This document shows positions 46,673-57,941 of a DNA stretch of 64,000 nt, piece after piece. This DNA comes from Eleusine coracana subsp. coracana. Its lineage: Eukaryota; Streptophyta; Magnoliopsida; Poales; Poaceae. The stretch is taken from NCBI GenBank assembly GCA_032690845.1, contig CM064417.1, positions 24,883,110 through 24,947,109 of the forward strand, read 5' to 3'. Under the pieces are notes generated by a model that made no database searches, was not told where the DNA came from, and worked only from the letters and a program-made list of their open reading frames with translations. Both the position numbers and the translations under genes were made by a program. How positions within the stretch are numbered: the first letter of the stretch is position 1; each line of letters begins with the position of its first letter.

Positions 46673-47865
46673 TTGATGGACTCCGGGTGTTCGCGCCACA
46701 TGACCGGAGATGCAAAGTGGTTCTCCAGCCTCACTCCCTTGGAGCGCCGAGAGTATGTGACCTTTGGAGATGACAAGAGAGGGAGAGTGAAGGCTAGAGG
46801 CACGGTAAAGATAAATAAAAACTTCACTCTCAAGGATGTTGGTTTGGTTGAGCATCTCAAGTACAATCTTCTCTCTATTTCTCGGTTGCTTGATGTTGGT
46901 TTGGAAGTGCGCTTTAAGAAAAATGCTTCTTGTGTTCTTCATTCGAATGGCTCTTTGGTTTGTGGGATTTCTAGCATTCGAAAAGTTTTTCAACCTGATT
47001 TTCTTGTCCCTCCTGGTTCTCATAAGTGCTTGTTTGCTCAAACTTCTTCTGAGCTCTGGAAATGGCATAGGAGAATAGGTCACATGAGCTTTGACTTGCT
47101 TTGTCGCTTGAGTGGCCTAGGGTTAATTCGAGGATTGCCTAAGCTCAAATTTGATAAGGATTTGGTTTGTGCTCCTTGTCATCATGGGAAAATGATTATC
47201 GCTTCTCATCCACCAATAAATTTGGTGATGACTGAACGCCCTGGAGAGTTGCTTTACATGGACACTGTTGGTCCTTCTCGGGTTCGTTCGGCGGGTGGGA
47301 AGTGGTATGTTCTTGTGATTTTTGACGACTACTCTTGCTACTCTTGGGTTTACTTTCTTGAGAGCAAGGATGAAGTGTTTCATCACTTTCGGAGCTTAGC
47401 CTTGAGGTTGTTCAAGGAACTCTCTAGTGCATTACGAGCAATCCGCAGCGATAATGGCACCAAGTTCAAGAACTCCTCCTTTGATGCTTTCTGCCTTGAG
47501 CATGGTATTGAGCATCAGTTTTCAGCACCACATGTCCCTCAGCAGAATGGTGTGGTCGAAAGAAAGAATAGAACCTTGGTGGAAATGGCCCGGATGATGC
47601 TCGATGAGCATAGGACTCCGAGGCGGTTTTGGGCTGAGGCCATCTGTACTGCTTGCTATGTGTCCAATCCGATTTTCTTGCGCTCAATTCTTCATGTGAC
47701 TTCCTATGAGATACGCTTTGGGAGGAAGCCATCTGTTTCTCATTTGCATGCCTTTGGTTGCAAGTGCTTTATTCTCAAGTGTGGTAATCTTGATAAGTTT
47801 GAGTCGAGATCTTCCGATGGCATCTTTCTTGGTTACTCTCTTCATGGCCATACCTTTAGAGTTTT
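46673..47865 (+). CDS. copia protease-integrase fragment, open frame
   Basis: About 397 element codons in one frame. Protease catalytic motif DSGCSRHMTG at residues 3-12. Pre-integrase zinc motif from WHRRIGHMSFDLLCRLSG to CAPCHHGK. Integrase core with D near residue 196 (MDTVG), D near 260 (RSDNGT) and E near 296 (NGVVERKNRT), giving the D,D(35)E spacing of copia integrases. RFGRKPSVSHLHAFGCK and FLGYS mark the end of the core. Integrase joins element cDNA to chromosomes. The frame then runs into LTR sequence and stops, so RT and RNase H are cut off. The start is internal to the polyprotein. Confidence 0.9.
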
Positions 47866-49390
47866 TGAAGGACCGAGAAGGCGACCAGAGGGGAGGTGAA
47901 TGGGAGCCAGTAAAAATTCTTCACAAGAACGTGGCCTATGTCCTAATTACAACCCAAACCAACCTCTAACCCAATCACTAAGGCTACACACACCAACTTG
48001 TGATGTGCTAACCCTAGGAGTGATCAACTACAGTAGCGGAACACAGCGGAAACAAAAGGGAACAGCGAAGACTTGAATCAGTCAAAGAGGCGCACACAAG
48101 TCACCTTACTCGACTACCATCGGCAGTGCTGGTTGGCACTGTCGGCAGTGCTGGTGAGGGATTCTCAAACACAGTAAACTGAGCGCATCGGCAGTGCCGG
48201 TCTGGCCATCGGCAGTGCCGGTGCGGGGTTCGGACTCAAGCCACCGGCAGTGCCGGTCATGGCATCGGCAGTGCCAATCTGAGTTCTGACCCACCGACAG
48301 TGCCGGTCCTGGTCGTCGGCAGTGCCGGTAGACCCCGATAGAACAGAAAAAGGTTTTGGGATTAGGCAAAAACTTGACCAAAACCTAATCAAACAAACTC
48401 CAAATGATGCGGTTTTTGGACCAGTGAATCCTCAACACATCACGACCCTAATCCTAGAAGATCCACTCAATTAGCTCAAGGAATCATCATGTATTTCAGA
48501 TCTTGTGCCAAGAACAACAAAAAGGGAAAACTTGAGAAATCCTTCAAATCAAAGATGCTAGAGCTATGGATTCGGTCAAGGACCTATGGGAATTTGTTCT
48601 AGCTCATCATAGCACCAAGTTTCCTATGAAATCCATCCCAAAAACTTGTCCAAAAAGGAGATCGAAAGTTCCCATGAAAATAGGTTCGAAAATAGAGAGA
48701 AAAAGAGAAATTTGGGATTTAGGGAGAGAGGAAGATCTTGAGCACGAAAGTAGTTCTCATATCATAGAAACATACTTATAAGATCCATGGATACAAGGCT
48801 AGGAAGCCATCCTCTTCCTCCCACTATTTGGAAGAGCAAGAGATGTCTCTCACACACCCACTCCTCTCCTCTTTACATGAAGCTCTCTCCTAGCACTTTG
48901 AATGAACACCTAACACAAGGCTAAATGGGAAGAGACCCGTCTCCTACCAGCCACACCTCTCCTTATATAAGCCTAGGGTCCAAGACAACTCTACCCTTAA
49001 CGTACAACTCATTGCCACCTACCACCAGGGGCAAAATCGTCCAACTCTTTTTCCTTCGCCCGAACGCCATCGAGCCCTTCACAACTTTGCTTCGCCTCGA
49101 CGCAAGCTCCATGATGGTGCCACATGCACCTCCAATCACCCCCACCGATTTTGAGGCCCAAACGGGGAAACCGCCTTGCACGCTTCTTAAAGCACGACTT
49201 CATGCTCACTTCCACTGAAGCAGGACTTCACGATCTTGACACGTGTCACCTCGTCCCGTGATCCTCCTTGCCGGCAAGTCTTTCCCGCCTCCGGTCCATT
49301 AGAAGCCTCTACTTGCACCGACACCCAATCACCTTTGACTTGGTCAACCTCATCGTCATGATCACCACCCATGGTGTGGATCACCCTTGA
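47866..49390 (-). repeat. copia LTR, CGGCAGTGCCG type, inner end lost
   Basis: Begins TGAAGGACCGAG right after the integrase fragment. It ends within the LTR at ATCACCCTTGA, joined to internal CTCATCAAAGAAG through a short shared GACT/GAACT word. Outside the palindrome array it matches the LTRs at 22401 and 32303. Confidence 0.88.
48119..48330. repeat. array of CGGCAGTGCCG palindromes
   Basis: About eight copies, clearest at 48188, 48209, 48244 and 48316, in contexts such as ATCGGCAGTGCCGGT. Each is a 5-1-5 or longer dyad around a single base. It lies at the position taken by GACGGAAGTTCTGTC repeats in the 22401 LTR. Confidence 0.88.
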
Positions 49391-49755
49391 CTCATCAAAG
49401 AAGCAAAAGAACAAACATGCGATAAATGAAAATGCAAATCTAAGGAGCTTCAACAATTATGCAAACAAGCATTTAACCTTGCTAATCATATCCATAGAGC
49501 CATAAAGTGTAAAAGCAATAGCTCACAATCATACAAAGACCTAAAATAGATAGTAAGGCATAAACACCAAGAGCTATACAAGCTAAGCAAAAAGATTGAC
49601 TAGCTTAGATAGAATCAAATTTTCTTATCATGAGAAAAACTGCCACCACATGTGTAAATACTCCCATTCAAGGCAAATAAAGTATCAAGTGAATCAAAAG
49701 AACCTAGCCAGTCTCCATCTCAACCAAGGCAACAAGCATTCGTAGAAAATGAGCT

Positions 49756-50811
49756 TTACAAACGCTCACATATGCGCTTGACAGCCTTGCGATGAGTCAC
49801 CCTTGAGGAGGCCTGGAAGCGAGCACAAAGACACACTGCAAAGTGTATGTCGGGTCTTGTCACTGTTAGATACAAGAGAGAGCCAATCATGCTCTTGTAC
49901 TTCCTTTGGTCCATCGCTTCACAGTCTTCGTCAGGGTCAAGTGCCGTTGTTGTGGACATTGGTGTTGACAACGGCTTCACATTGACCATGTCGAACTTCT
50001 TCAGGAGATCCTTTGTGTACTTGGCTTGATGTATGACGGTGCCTTGCTTGCACTGCTTGATTTGAAGTCCAAGACAGAAGGTGAGCTCACCCATCATCGA
50101 CATCTGAAATTCACTTTCCATAGCTTCCTGAAATCTGGACACAAGAGCATGAGAGGAACCTCCAAAGATGATATCATCCACATAAATCTGAACCATTAGA
50201 AAGTCATTGCCATGCTTTAGAGTGAACAAGGTTTTGTCAACACACCCCATGACATACCCGCGCTCTAGCAAGAAAGTCTTAAGCCTAGCATACCATGTCC
50301 TAGGTGCTTGCTTTAGCCCGTACAAAGCCTTTTGAACCTTGTACACACGGTTTGGGTATTTGTGGTGCTCAAAGCCAGGTGGTTGTCTCACATACACCTC
50401 TTCCTCTATGAAACCATTTAGGAAAGCACTCTTGACAATTATTTGGTAGAGTCTAATGCCCTTAGAGGCAGCAAATGCAAGCAAGATCCTAATGCATTCT
50501 ATGCGTGCAACAGGAGCAAAGGTTTCCCCATAGTCTAAGCCCTCCACTTGACTGAAACCCTGGACAACAAGCCTAGCCTTGTTTCTAACTACCTCACCAT
50601 CTTCCCCATGCTTGTTTTTGAAAACCCACTTGGTTCCTATGACAGGTCCACACTTTGTTTCTCTCAAAGTTTTCCAACTCCTCATACATGGCATTAACCC
50701 AATGTTCATCAAATAATGCGTGTCCAACATCCCGACGTTCAAAGGTGGCAACAAAGAGAGAATTAGTAAAGCAGGCAAGATGTGCAGACCTTGACCTTGT
50801 TGTCCTCTCAT
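49756..50811 (-). CDS. copia reverse transcriptase fragment
   Basis: 351 codons open. It begins in the linker upstream of RT and continues with GTKWVFKNKHGEDGEVVRNK, GFSQVEGLDYGETFAPVARI, SAFLNGFIEEEVYVRQPPGF and the catalytic VQIYVDDIIFGG (YVDD intact), then MMGELTFCLGLQIKQ and the KYTKDLLKKF palm/thumb region. It ends at ARFQASSRVTHRKAVKRICERL where RNase H should start; RNase H is absent. The order and MSMMGELTFFLGLQ-like text are typical of the SIRE lineage. The upstream integrase lies in a neighbouring frame. The enzyme copies element RNA into cDNA in particles; this copy lacks the RNase H needed to finish. Confidence 0.92.
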   Translation of the reverse strand: MRGQQGQGLHILPALLILSLLPPLNVGMLDTHYLMNIGLMPCMRSWKTLRETKCGPVIGTKWVFKNKHGEDGEVVRNKARLVVQGFSQVEGLDYGETFAPVARIECIRILLAFAASKGIRLYQIIVKSAFLNGFIEEEVYVRQPPGFEHHKYPNRVYKVQKALYGLKQAPRTWYARLKTFLLERGYVMGCVDKTLFTLKHGNDFLMVQIYVDDIIFGGSSHALVSRFQEAMESEFQMSMMGELTFCLGLQIKQCKQGTVIHQAKYTKDLLKKFDMVNVKPLSTPMSTTTALDPDEDCEAMDQRKYKSMIGSLLYLTVTRPDIHFAVCLCARFQASSRVTHRKAVKRICERL

Positions 50812-51028
50812 AGATATTACCGATTATCTGTTAAGGTGGATGTTGATGCTGAATGTGGTGAGGGGCCTCTCTCTCAGAGCGTACCTCCCCCTCAACCATA
50901 GCTGGAGCTGGCTCAACAGCTGCTAAGGTCGATGTAGAAGCTTCTGGACCCTCTGCGTGAGTGGTGGAAGCAGCAGGAACAAGCTCGGATGTGGGATGGA
51001 AAGACTCATCATCATCATCGTCCAAGCC

Positions 51029-51889
51029 CTATAGGTCCTCTTCTACAAAGATACTCTCCTCCATCTCCCTGTTACATGCAGTCTCAACCATATTGCTTGC
51101 ACAAGAGTTTGATTCATCAAAGGTTACATCACAGGACTCTACGATGGTGTTAGTTTTCAAATTCAAAACTCTATAAGAATGGCCATGAAGGGTGTAGCCA
51201 AGAAAGATGCCATCGGAAGATCTCGACTCAAACTTATCAAGATTGCCACGCTTGAGAATGAAGCACTTGCAACCAAAAGCGCATAAATGAGAAACAGATG
51301 GCTTCATCCCAAAGCGTAGCTCATAGGAAATCACATTAAGAATTGAGCGCAAGAAAACCCGATTGGAAACATAGCAAGCAGTGCTAATGGCCTCAGCCCA
51401 GAACCGCCTCAGAGTCCTATGCTCATCGAGCATCGTCCGGGCCATTTCCACCAAGGTTCTGTTCTTTCTTTCAACCACACCATTCTGCTGAGGGACATAA
51501 GGTGCTAAAAACTGATGCTCAATACCATGCTCAAGGTAGAAAGCATCAAAGGAGAAGAACTCGGTGCCATTATCACTACGAATTGCTCGTAATGCACCAG
51601 GGAGTTCCTTGAACAACCTCTAAGCTAAGCTCCAAAAGTGATGAAACACTTCATCCTTGCTCTCAAGAAAATAAACCCAAGAATAGCGAGAGACGTCATC
51701 AACAATCACAAGAACATACCACTTCCCACCCGTCAAATGAACCCGAGAAGTACCAACAGTGTCCATGTGAAGCAGCTCTCTGGGGCATTCAGTGATTACC
51801 AAATTAATTGGTAGATGAGAAGCGGCAACCATTTTGCCATGACGACAAGGAGCACAAACCAAATTCTTGTCAAATTTGAGCTTAGGCAA
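51029..51889 (-). pseudogene. copia integrase, split by one stop
   Basis: The first stretch (51889-51620) has VCAPCRHGKM (zinc motif end) and HMDTVGTSR (first catalytic Asp). The second (51616-51029) has RAIRSDNGTEF (second Asp), NGVVERKNRT (Glu) and MKPSVSHLCAFGCK, then an acidic tail that includes TFDESNSCASNMVET. A single stop at 51617-51619 (minus TAG) divides them. Protein text is about 90% like the plus-strand copy at 46673. Confidence 0.88.
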
Positions 51890-51964
51890 TCCTCAGATAA
51901 AACGTAGGTCAATCAAGCGACAAAGCAAGTCAAAGCTCATGTGACCTAGTCTCCTATGCCATTT

Positions 51965-52367
51965 CTAGAGCTCAAAAGAAGATTGAGCAAACAAGCACTT
52001 GTGAGAACCAGGAAAAACAGCAAAATCAGCTTGAAAAACTTTCCCAATGCTAGAAATCCCACAAACAAAGGAACCATTCGAATCAAGAACACAAGAAGCA
52101 TTTTTTCTTAAAGCGCACTTCCAAACCAACATCAAGTAATTGAGAAACAGAGAGGAGATTGTACTTGAGATGCTCAACCAAACCAACATCCTTCAGAGTG
52201 AATTCTTCATTTACCTTTACCGCACCTCTAGCCTTCACTCTCCCTCTCTTGTCATCTCCAAAGGTCACATACTCCCGGCGCTTCAAAGGAGTGAGGCTGG
52301 AGAACCACTTTGCATCTCCGGTCATATGGCGCGAACACCTAGAGTCCATCAACCATTTGTTCTCCAA
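51965..52367 (-). pseudogene. copia protease to pre-integrase, frameshifted
   Basis: Begins MENKWLMDSRCSRHMTG: the catalytic DSG of the aspartic protease reads DSR. LTPLKRREYVTFGDDKRGRV and the following text match 46673-46990. A one-base change in an A-run near 52100 shifts the frame, and the text continues in the overlapping 52189-51965 frame. The Gly-to-Arg change would by itself be expected to inactivate protease. Confidence 0.85.
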
Positions 52368-52681
52368 GCCTCCACCTACAACCTACAAAAATGAGAAGGA
52401 AAGATCGATGGCTCAGTGCTGAGGTTAGAGAGAAAGCTTTTGGGAAGCCAGCACTCAACCACACGACCTGCATGAGTTATCACAGTTCTTTGCACATTAC
52501 CACTCAAACGCATGGGACAGGGACCACGATGGGGAAAGTGTGGCCTGTCAAAGCGTCTCGACTCAAACCTGGGGTTGTGAGGATAGAAATCATCTGTGTG
52601 AAAGCAAAATTCACGCGAGCGATGCTCACCACGATGGGGAAAACAAGGGGCGCCAAAGCGCTGCTGCGCAAAACCTCTGTT

Positions 52682-53479
52682 TCATGAATCAAAGCCATAT
52701 GAGGAATGACCCTGTCCACAATAGGCACGAGAAAAAGAGTGAGGGTGAAAATCACCAAAATCATCATGATGCACATTTCTAGTTAACTCAGCTTGCATCC
52801 TCTCAATCCTCTTATGCCTATAACAGTACTCATCCAAGTGACCTTTATGACCACAGAACATGCAAATGTAGACTCTCTCAGGTTTAGGCTTTGATTGCAT
52901 CGGAGGTTTGGGTCTTGGCTTCTCAGCTTGCTTAGGGTTGAATGAGGGATTTGGGTTTGGTGGATAGTATGTGTCTGTGGGCTTGATGAACTGTTCCTTA
53001 TCCTTGTAGCTAGAGCTTGGCACAAACTTACCCACATTAGCACTCTCTTTGTCACACCTCTCATATCCCAACCCCAAGTTGTAGGTTGACCTACAAGCAC
53101 TCTCCTTAACTCTTGACAAGTCACTCTCAATCTTTTCTTCACTCACTAGAGTTCTTTTGAGACGAGAGATGAGATAGTCATTTTCTTGAGTTAGGACCTT
53201 GTTTTCCTCTCTAGTGATTGAAAGCTTATCCTTGAGAGAGCCACACACTACACATGGTGGTGGGAGAACTTTCGAGCGAGTCTCATTTAGCAGCTTGGAC
53301 TCGAGCTCTTTGACTTTGAGGGTTTGAGCTTCCAGCTCACTTGTGAGTTTCGGGCACTTCTGACATGCGCCCAAAAGAGTTGGCCTAGCTTTGAACTCAT
53401 CAAGCTCCTTAACGGCACTCTCAAGCTGACTGGCAACTTGAGCATGCACACTTTTCCTCTGACTGAGATCATTCATCAC
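52682..53479 (-). CDS. copia gag, C-terminal coil and zinc-knuckle region
   Basis: 265 codons open. Coiled-coil text with Cys pairs CQKC and CVVC, a Pro/Lys-rich link (NPNPSFNPKQAEKPRPKPP), then an intact CX2CX4HX4C knuckle CMFCGHKGHLDEYC and a Phe/Ser/Gly tail. This is the second knuckle of the gag; the first lies at about 54003-53960 after the UBN2 part. The start is internal, and a frame break near 53480-53500 separates it from upstream gag. Confidence 0.82.
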   Translation of the reverse strand: MMNDLSQRKSVHAQVASQLESAVKELDEFKARPTLLGACQKCPKLTSELEAQTLKVKELESKLLNETRSKVLPPPCVVCGSLKDKLSITREENKVLTQENDYLISRLKRTLVSEEKIESDLSRVKESACRSTYNLGLGYERCDKESANVGKFVPSSSYKDKEQFIKPTDTYYPPNPNPSFNPKQAEKPRPKPPMQSKPKPERVYICMFCGHKGHLDEYCYRHKRIERMQAELTRNVHHDDFGDFHPHSFSRAYCGQGHSSYGFDS

Positions 53480-53809
53480 AACTTGACAAGACTCACACTC
53501 AAAAACTTAGACCTAAGCGAAGTGATCTCATACTCAGCACTCTCCAACTTAGACTAAAGCTCTCTACTTTCACGAACAGCACTAGGAAGCTTATTATCTT
53601 GCATGAGCAAAACATCACGCAAATGATCAAGTTTAGAAGAGAGCTCATCAACAGTGGAAGGTACCACGCTTGTGTCAGAGTCAGAGCCAGAGTCGGTGTC
53701 GTGATCATTCTTTGCCATGAACCAAAGCCCAGTGAAGTCATCCTTCCTCTTGACTCATGGCTTCTCAACCTCCTCCTCCGAGCTTGTAAGGCCATCACTT
53801 GATGTGAAG

Positions 53810-54640
53810 TCAAAGTTGCTTAGAGCGGCAACGCATGCGCGTGCGACCGCCTTCATGAACTTCTTGGAGTTCTTGCCTTTCTTGTAGAAGTGGTTCTTCT
53901 TCTTTTGAAGTCTTCAGAGTTGTTGTCGTGGTACCCGGCCTTCTTCTTCTTCTTGGGGCAATCAGCGATGAAGTGGCCAGGGTCACCACACTCGAAGCAA
54001 GTTCTTGAACCACCACCTCTTCTCTCCTTAACTTCGTGAACTTACTTGTGAGCAAGGAAAGCTCCTTATCAGGAATGCACTCCATCTGTTCATCGGAAGC
54101 TGCAACAAGAGAAGACAGAGCAAACTTAAAGCTAGACATGTCAAGTGAGGGGTTAGTTCCATAAGAAGCACCACTGTGACTACCCTTTTGAGAGCTATAA
54201 AGCAAAGCCATGCTAGAAGCAGGATTAGCAAGATTAGGACGAGATTTCCTAGACAGTTCATGAGATTTCAGCTTGCTATACAGTTGCTCACAGTTCAGGG
54301 TATTGAAATTAGCAGCTTCTTCTAGAGCAGCAATTTTAACCCCCCAAACATTTTCATCAAGAGAATACAACAATTGTTTGGCTCAATCATTATCATTGTA
54401 CACAAGGTTACCACAAGCCCTCAAGTTGCAAACAATAGCCTCAAACCTATGAAAGGTATCATCTAGAGATTCGCTAGGTTTTTGTGCAAAGGTTTGATAC
54501 TGTATATAGTTAGAGTCCTTACGCATAGACTGGACTTGGTTCATACCGTCATGATACGTGTAAAGCTTATCCCAAATTGCGTGAGCAGTGTTAAGATGTG
54601 CAACACGATCATGTTCATTCCTACAAAGAGCAGAGAGCAA
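53810..54640 (-). pseudogene. copia gag, N-terminal UBN2 part
   Basis: 54640-54383 has RVAHLNTAHAIWDKLYTYHD and SESLDDTFHRFEAIVCNLRA, the conserved W-x-x-L and RF segments of UBN2 gag. After one stop, 54373 leftwards continues to SFKFALSSLVAASDEQMECI. The frame then slips, but the other frame holds CFECGDPGHFIADC, a CX2CX4HX4C knuckle followed by a Lys run (about 54003-53945). Frame breaks make it non-functional as read. Confidence 0.8.
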
Positions 54641-54740
54641 AATATTGATAGCTTTGGAGTTGTTTTCACACTTGGTTAACTCACCTGGCGACGCGGTGTT
54701 GAGGTCGTTCGGTATGGCATTGTCCTACTCTATTGTAAAG

Positions 54741-55940
54741 ATATGCACTCAAATAGCACAAGGAATCATCATGAATTTCAGATCTCGTGCCAAGAACACT
54801 AAAAAAAGGGGAAACTTGAGAAATCTTTGAAATCGAAGGTGCTAGATCTCTTGATTCGGTCAAGGACCCATATAGGATTGTTCTAGCTCATCATAGCACT
54901 AAGATCCCCAAGAAATCCACCCCAAAAATTCACCCAAAAATGATATCGAAAATTCCCATGAAAATAGCTCCAAAATAGAGAAAAATAGAGATTCAGGATT
55001 TAGGGAGAGAAGAAGAACTGGAGCATGAATTTGAATCTCATATCATTAATTCATCAAGTCAAGATACATGGATACATGGATAGGAAGCCACACTCTTTCT
55101 CCCACTATTTGGAAGAGAAAGAGATGTCTCTCACACACCCTCTCCTCTCCTGTATTACATGAAGACCTCTCCTAGCACTTTGAATGAAGACATATGGCCT
55201 AGGGGTTGTCCTAAAGACCATCCTACCCCTCACCTACAATACACTGCCACCTACCACTAAGGGCATAACCGTCCATCTTTATCCTCGTAGCCCAAATGCC
55301 CTCGGGCCCCTCACAACTTTGCTTCGCCTCGACGCAAGCTTCGCGATGGTGCCATGTGCACCTCCAATCGCTGCCACCAGTTTTGAGGCCCAAACCAGGA
55401 AACCGCCTTGCATGCTTCTCAAAGAGCAACTTCTTGATCTTAACGTGTGTCACCTCGTCCCATGATCCTCCTTGTCGGCAAGTCTCTCCCGCCTCCGGTT
55501 CATTGGAAGCCTCTACTTGCACCGATGCCCAATCACCTTTGACTTGGTCAACCCCGCCGTCTTGATCACAACCCACGGTTTTGAGGCTCAACCGTGAAAC
55601 CATATGTGCTTCTTGCCTCTCCACGTGTACGGTATGGATCACTCTTGACTTTACCCGGCCTCCCGATGGTCCGGTCCTAAGTCTCCTACTTGTGCCCGAT
55701 CCTCTCACCGTTGACCGCCAAGGTGAGTCTAGTGACCTACACATCATGAGACAAGCAAACAAATTGCCCATCTCCTGCAAACTCTCCAACATCCTCACCA
55801 ACTCACGTTAGTCAAAACCATGATATGCACAAACTCATGCAATCCCCAAATTCCCGCATTTCAACTCAAACACCGATTCAACCAAAGTCAATTACTCATC
55901 ACATATTGTAAACCATGGCACATATTCACATGGTTTCTCA
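54741..55940 (-). repeat. copia LTR fragment, inner end lost
   Basis: Starts inside the LTR (ACTCAAATAGCACAAGG) and ends GGTTTCTCA at 55940. The first half with the palindrome array and the primer site are missing, so the LTR subtype cannot be told. Confidence 0.85.
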
Positions 55941-56324
55941 CTTTGCGTGACAATGATCTCCTATCTTGAAAACCAATTTGATTGTTGTCTCACTATCACA
56001 ATATAGTGGCATTTGAGGGTAGTTGAGGCCATAATCCGAGAGTGTTTGCCACATATAGAGAAGTTGGGCACAACAAGCTCCTGTCGCCATGTACTCCGCT
56101 TCAGCTGTTGATAGAGCCACTGAGTTTTTCTTCTTTGAGGTCCAAGATACAAGCCATCTTCCAAGAAATTGGCAACCTCCCGATGTGCTCTTCCTATTCA
56201 CTTTGCAATACGTGAAGTCAGAGTCGGAATACCCAAGCATCTCAAAGCTTGTTCCTCTTGGATACCATAATCCCATGGTAGTTATGCACTTGAGGTATCT
56301 AACTATCCTCTTTACGGCCGTCAA
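55941..56324 (-). pseudogene. copia RNase H fragment
   Basis: 128-codon frame with VKRIVRYLKCITTMGLWYPR, LGYSDSDFTYCKVNRKSTSG, NSVALSTAEAEYMATG and YCDSETTIKL: the D, E and D positions of the RNase H fold are present. It breaks off in the region that normally reads HSRTKHI. It would remove the RNA strand of the hybrid, but is truncated. Confidence 0.88.
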
Positions 56325-56348
56325 GTGTGACTCCTTTGGGTTTGCTTG

Positions 56349-56903
56349 TTAGCATGCACACAAGGACACACTAAACATGATGTTTGGTCTTGAAGCGGTG
56401 AGATAGAGCAAAGTTCCAATGATTGACCTACAGAGCTTAGGATTCACAAATTTTCCCTTCACATCATCATCCAAGGGTTTGGTTGTTGCCATAGGTGTAT
56501 GCAAGGGCTTATAATTTTCCATGTTGAATCTCTTGAGAAAGTCCTTGGTATATTTCTCTTGATAGATGAAGTTTCTCTCTCTTAATTGTTTGACTTGAAA
56601 ACCAAGGAACACATGTAACTCTCTAATCATTGACATTTGGAATTCCCTTGCCATCATTTCCCGAAACTCTTCATTGAACTTCTCATTTGTTGATCCATAG
56701 ATGACATCATCCACATAGATTTGGCACACAAAGAGATCCATCTCAACATGCCTTGTGAACAAGGTGCTATCAATATTTCTAATTTGGAAGCCATTCTTGA
56801 GAAGGAAGTTCCTCAAATGTTCATACCATGCCTTTTGTGCTTGCTTGAGATCATAGAGAGCTTTCTTCAACTTGTACACATATCTTGGATGCTTAGGGTT
56901 CAA
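56349..56903 (-). pseudogene. copia reverse transcriptase, C-terminal half
   Basis: 184 codons with YKLKKALYDLKQAQKAWYEH, the catalytic FVCQIYVDDVIYGSTNEKF, SMIRELHVFLGFQVKQ and LTASRPNIMFSVSLCAC. It is separated from the upstream half by a short break at 56904-56913 and from RNase H by a stop near 56345. Confidence 0.9.
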
Positions 56904-56913
56904 ACCCTAGAGG

Positions 56914-57941
56914 TTATTCCATATAGACTTTCTCATTGATCTCTCCATTCAAGAATGCACTCTTCACATCCATTTGATAGAGCTTGAAGCCATTATGTGA
57001 TGCATAGGCAAGTAAGATCCGAATTGCTTCAAGACGAGGCACAGGAGCAAATGTTTCTTCAAAGTCAATACCCGCCACTTGAGAATATCCCTTTGCCACT
57101 AGACGAGCCTTGTTCTTGACAATGGTCCCTTTCTCATCTTGTTTGTTCTTGAAGACCCATCTGTTGCGAACCACATTATGATTCTTGGGACTTTCCACCA
57201 ATTTCCATACTTTGTATCTCTTGAAGTTGTTCAACTCTTCTTGCATAGCAATAACCCACTTGTAATTATCCATTGTTTCATCAATAGTTATGGGCTGAAT
57301 CATGGAGACAAAAGAGAAGTTCTCAATTGCAACTTTTGCCTCATTATCATTTTGTTCATTCACATAGTTGGGCTCGTATTGATTTCTCCTTGTCCTCACT
57401 CCTTGAGATGGACTCCCAATGATCAAATCACGTGAGTGATCCTTGTTGATAGCTTTGGGTCTAGGATGATGTTCTTCTTGAGTGGGAGGTGGTCTAGGTG
57501 AAGTATCTTGTGCATCATGGGTTGCTTTCTCTCTTGAGATATGAGTGTCTTGGATCCTTAGTGAAGTGGGAGAATCACTCATATGCTTTCTTATTTTGGA
57601 ACTAGAGCTTGGAGTGGATGAGGGGGTGTTGTGTGAAGAGCTTGGAGAAGTGGCTTGAGGTGAAGTAAATGGGGAGCCTTGTGGCTCACTTCTCATGTGG
57701 GTTCCCTCCTGGCTAGGTGAGTGTACTCTCAACGAATCTTGGGAGGAGTTACAGGGTCTGTCAATAGCATCTTGGGTTGGTTCTTGCACCTTGGAGGATG
57801 AGGTTGGTTGAGGTGGTGGAGTAGAGGGCTCAACAATATCATCATCATTGGCCTCGTGGGGTAAAATCTCACCCACGGGCATGTTCCTCAAAGCTTCTCT
57901 CATTGGCTCATCTCCAATGTTCACTTCATGAAATTTATCTC
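56914..57941 (-). CDS. copia RT, N-terminal half, with Ser/Pro-rich linker
   Basis: About 340 open codons. It starts at the LTR border with RDKFHEVNIGDEPMREALRN. A long Ser/Thr/Pro-rich linker follows (SSSHNTPSSTPSSSSKIRK). RT begins with MQEELNNFKRYKVWKLVE, GFDFEETFAPV-type text (AGIDFEETFAPVPRLEAIRI) and KSAFLNGEINEKVYME. The linker between integrase and RT is usual in SIRE elements. Incomplete on both sides. Confidence 0.85.

Larger units (their letters stand above)
45590..47865 (+). mobile_element. plus-strand copia fragment: gag to integrase
   Basis: Plus-strand piece of the same copia family found in minus orientation at 49756-54640. It starts inside gag (MNDLSERESVNAQVANQLES) and stops within integrase at ...GHTFRVF, where a copia LTR begins at 47866. 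No LTR of its own is present. The left border abuts the gypsy-like LTR without visible target duplication, suggesting rearrangement. Confidence 0.85.
47866..55940 (-). mobile_element. minus-strand SIRE-type copia element, gag-pol, damaged
   Basis: From right to left: LTR fragment (55940-54741), gag (54640-52682), protease (52367), integrase (51889-51029), RT (50811-49756), short 3' part and LTR fragment (49390-47866). RNase H, polypurine tract and primer site are missing and both LTRs are cut on their inner sides. The outer flanks GTTTT and CTTTG do not match, so the two ends may not stem from one insertion. Lineage is judged from RT text and the long gag. Confidence 0.85.
55941..57941 (-). 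mobile_element. copia RT-RNase H fragment of another family
   Basis: Minus-strand pol from the post-integrase linker (57941) through RT to RNase H (55941). Both ends are cut by copia LTRs (55940 and 57942). Protein text differs clearly from 49756-50811, so it is a separate SIRE-like family. The 5' part may lie beyond 64000. Confidence 0.87.
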
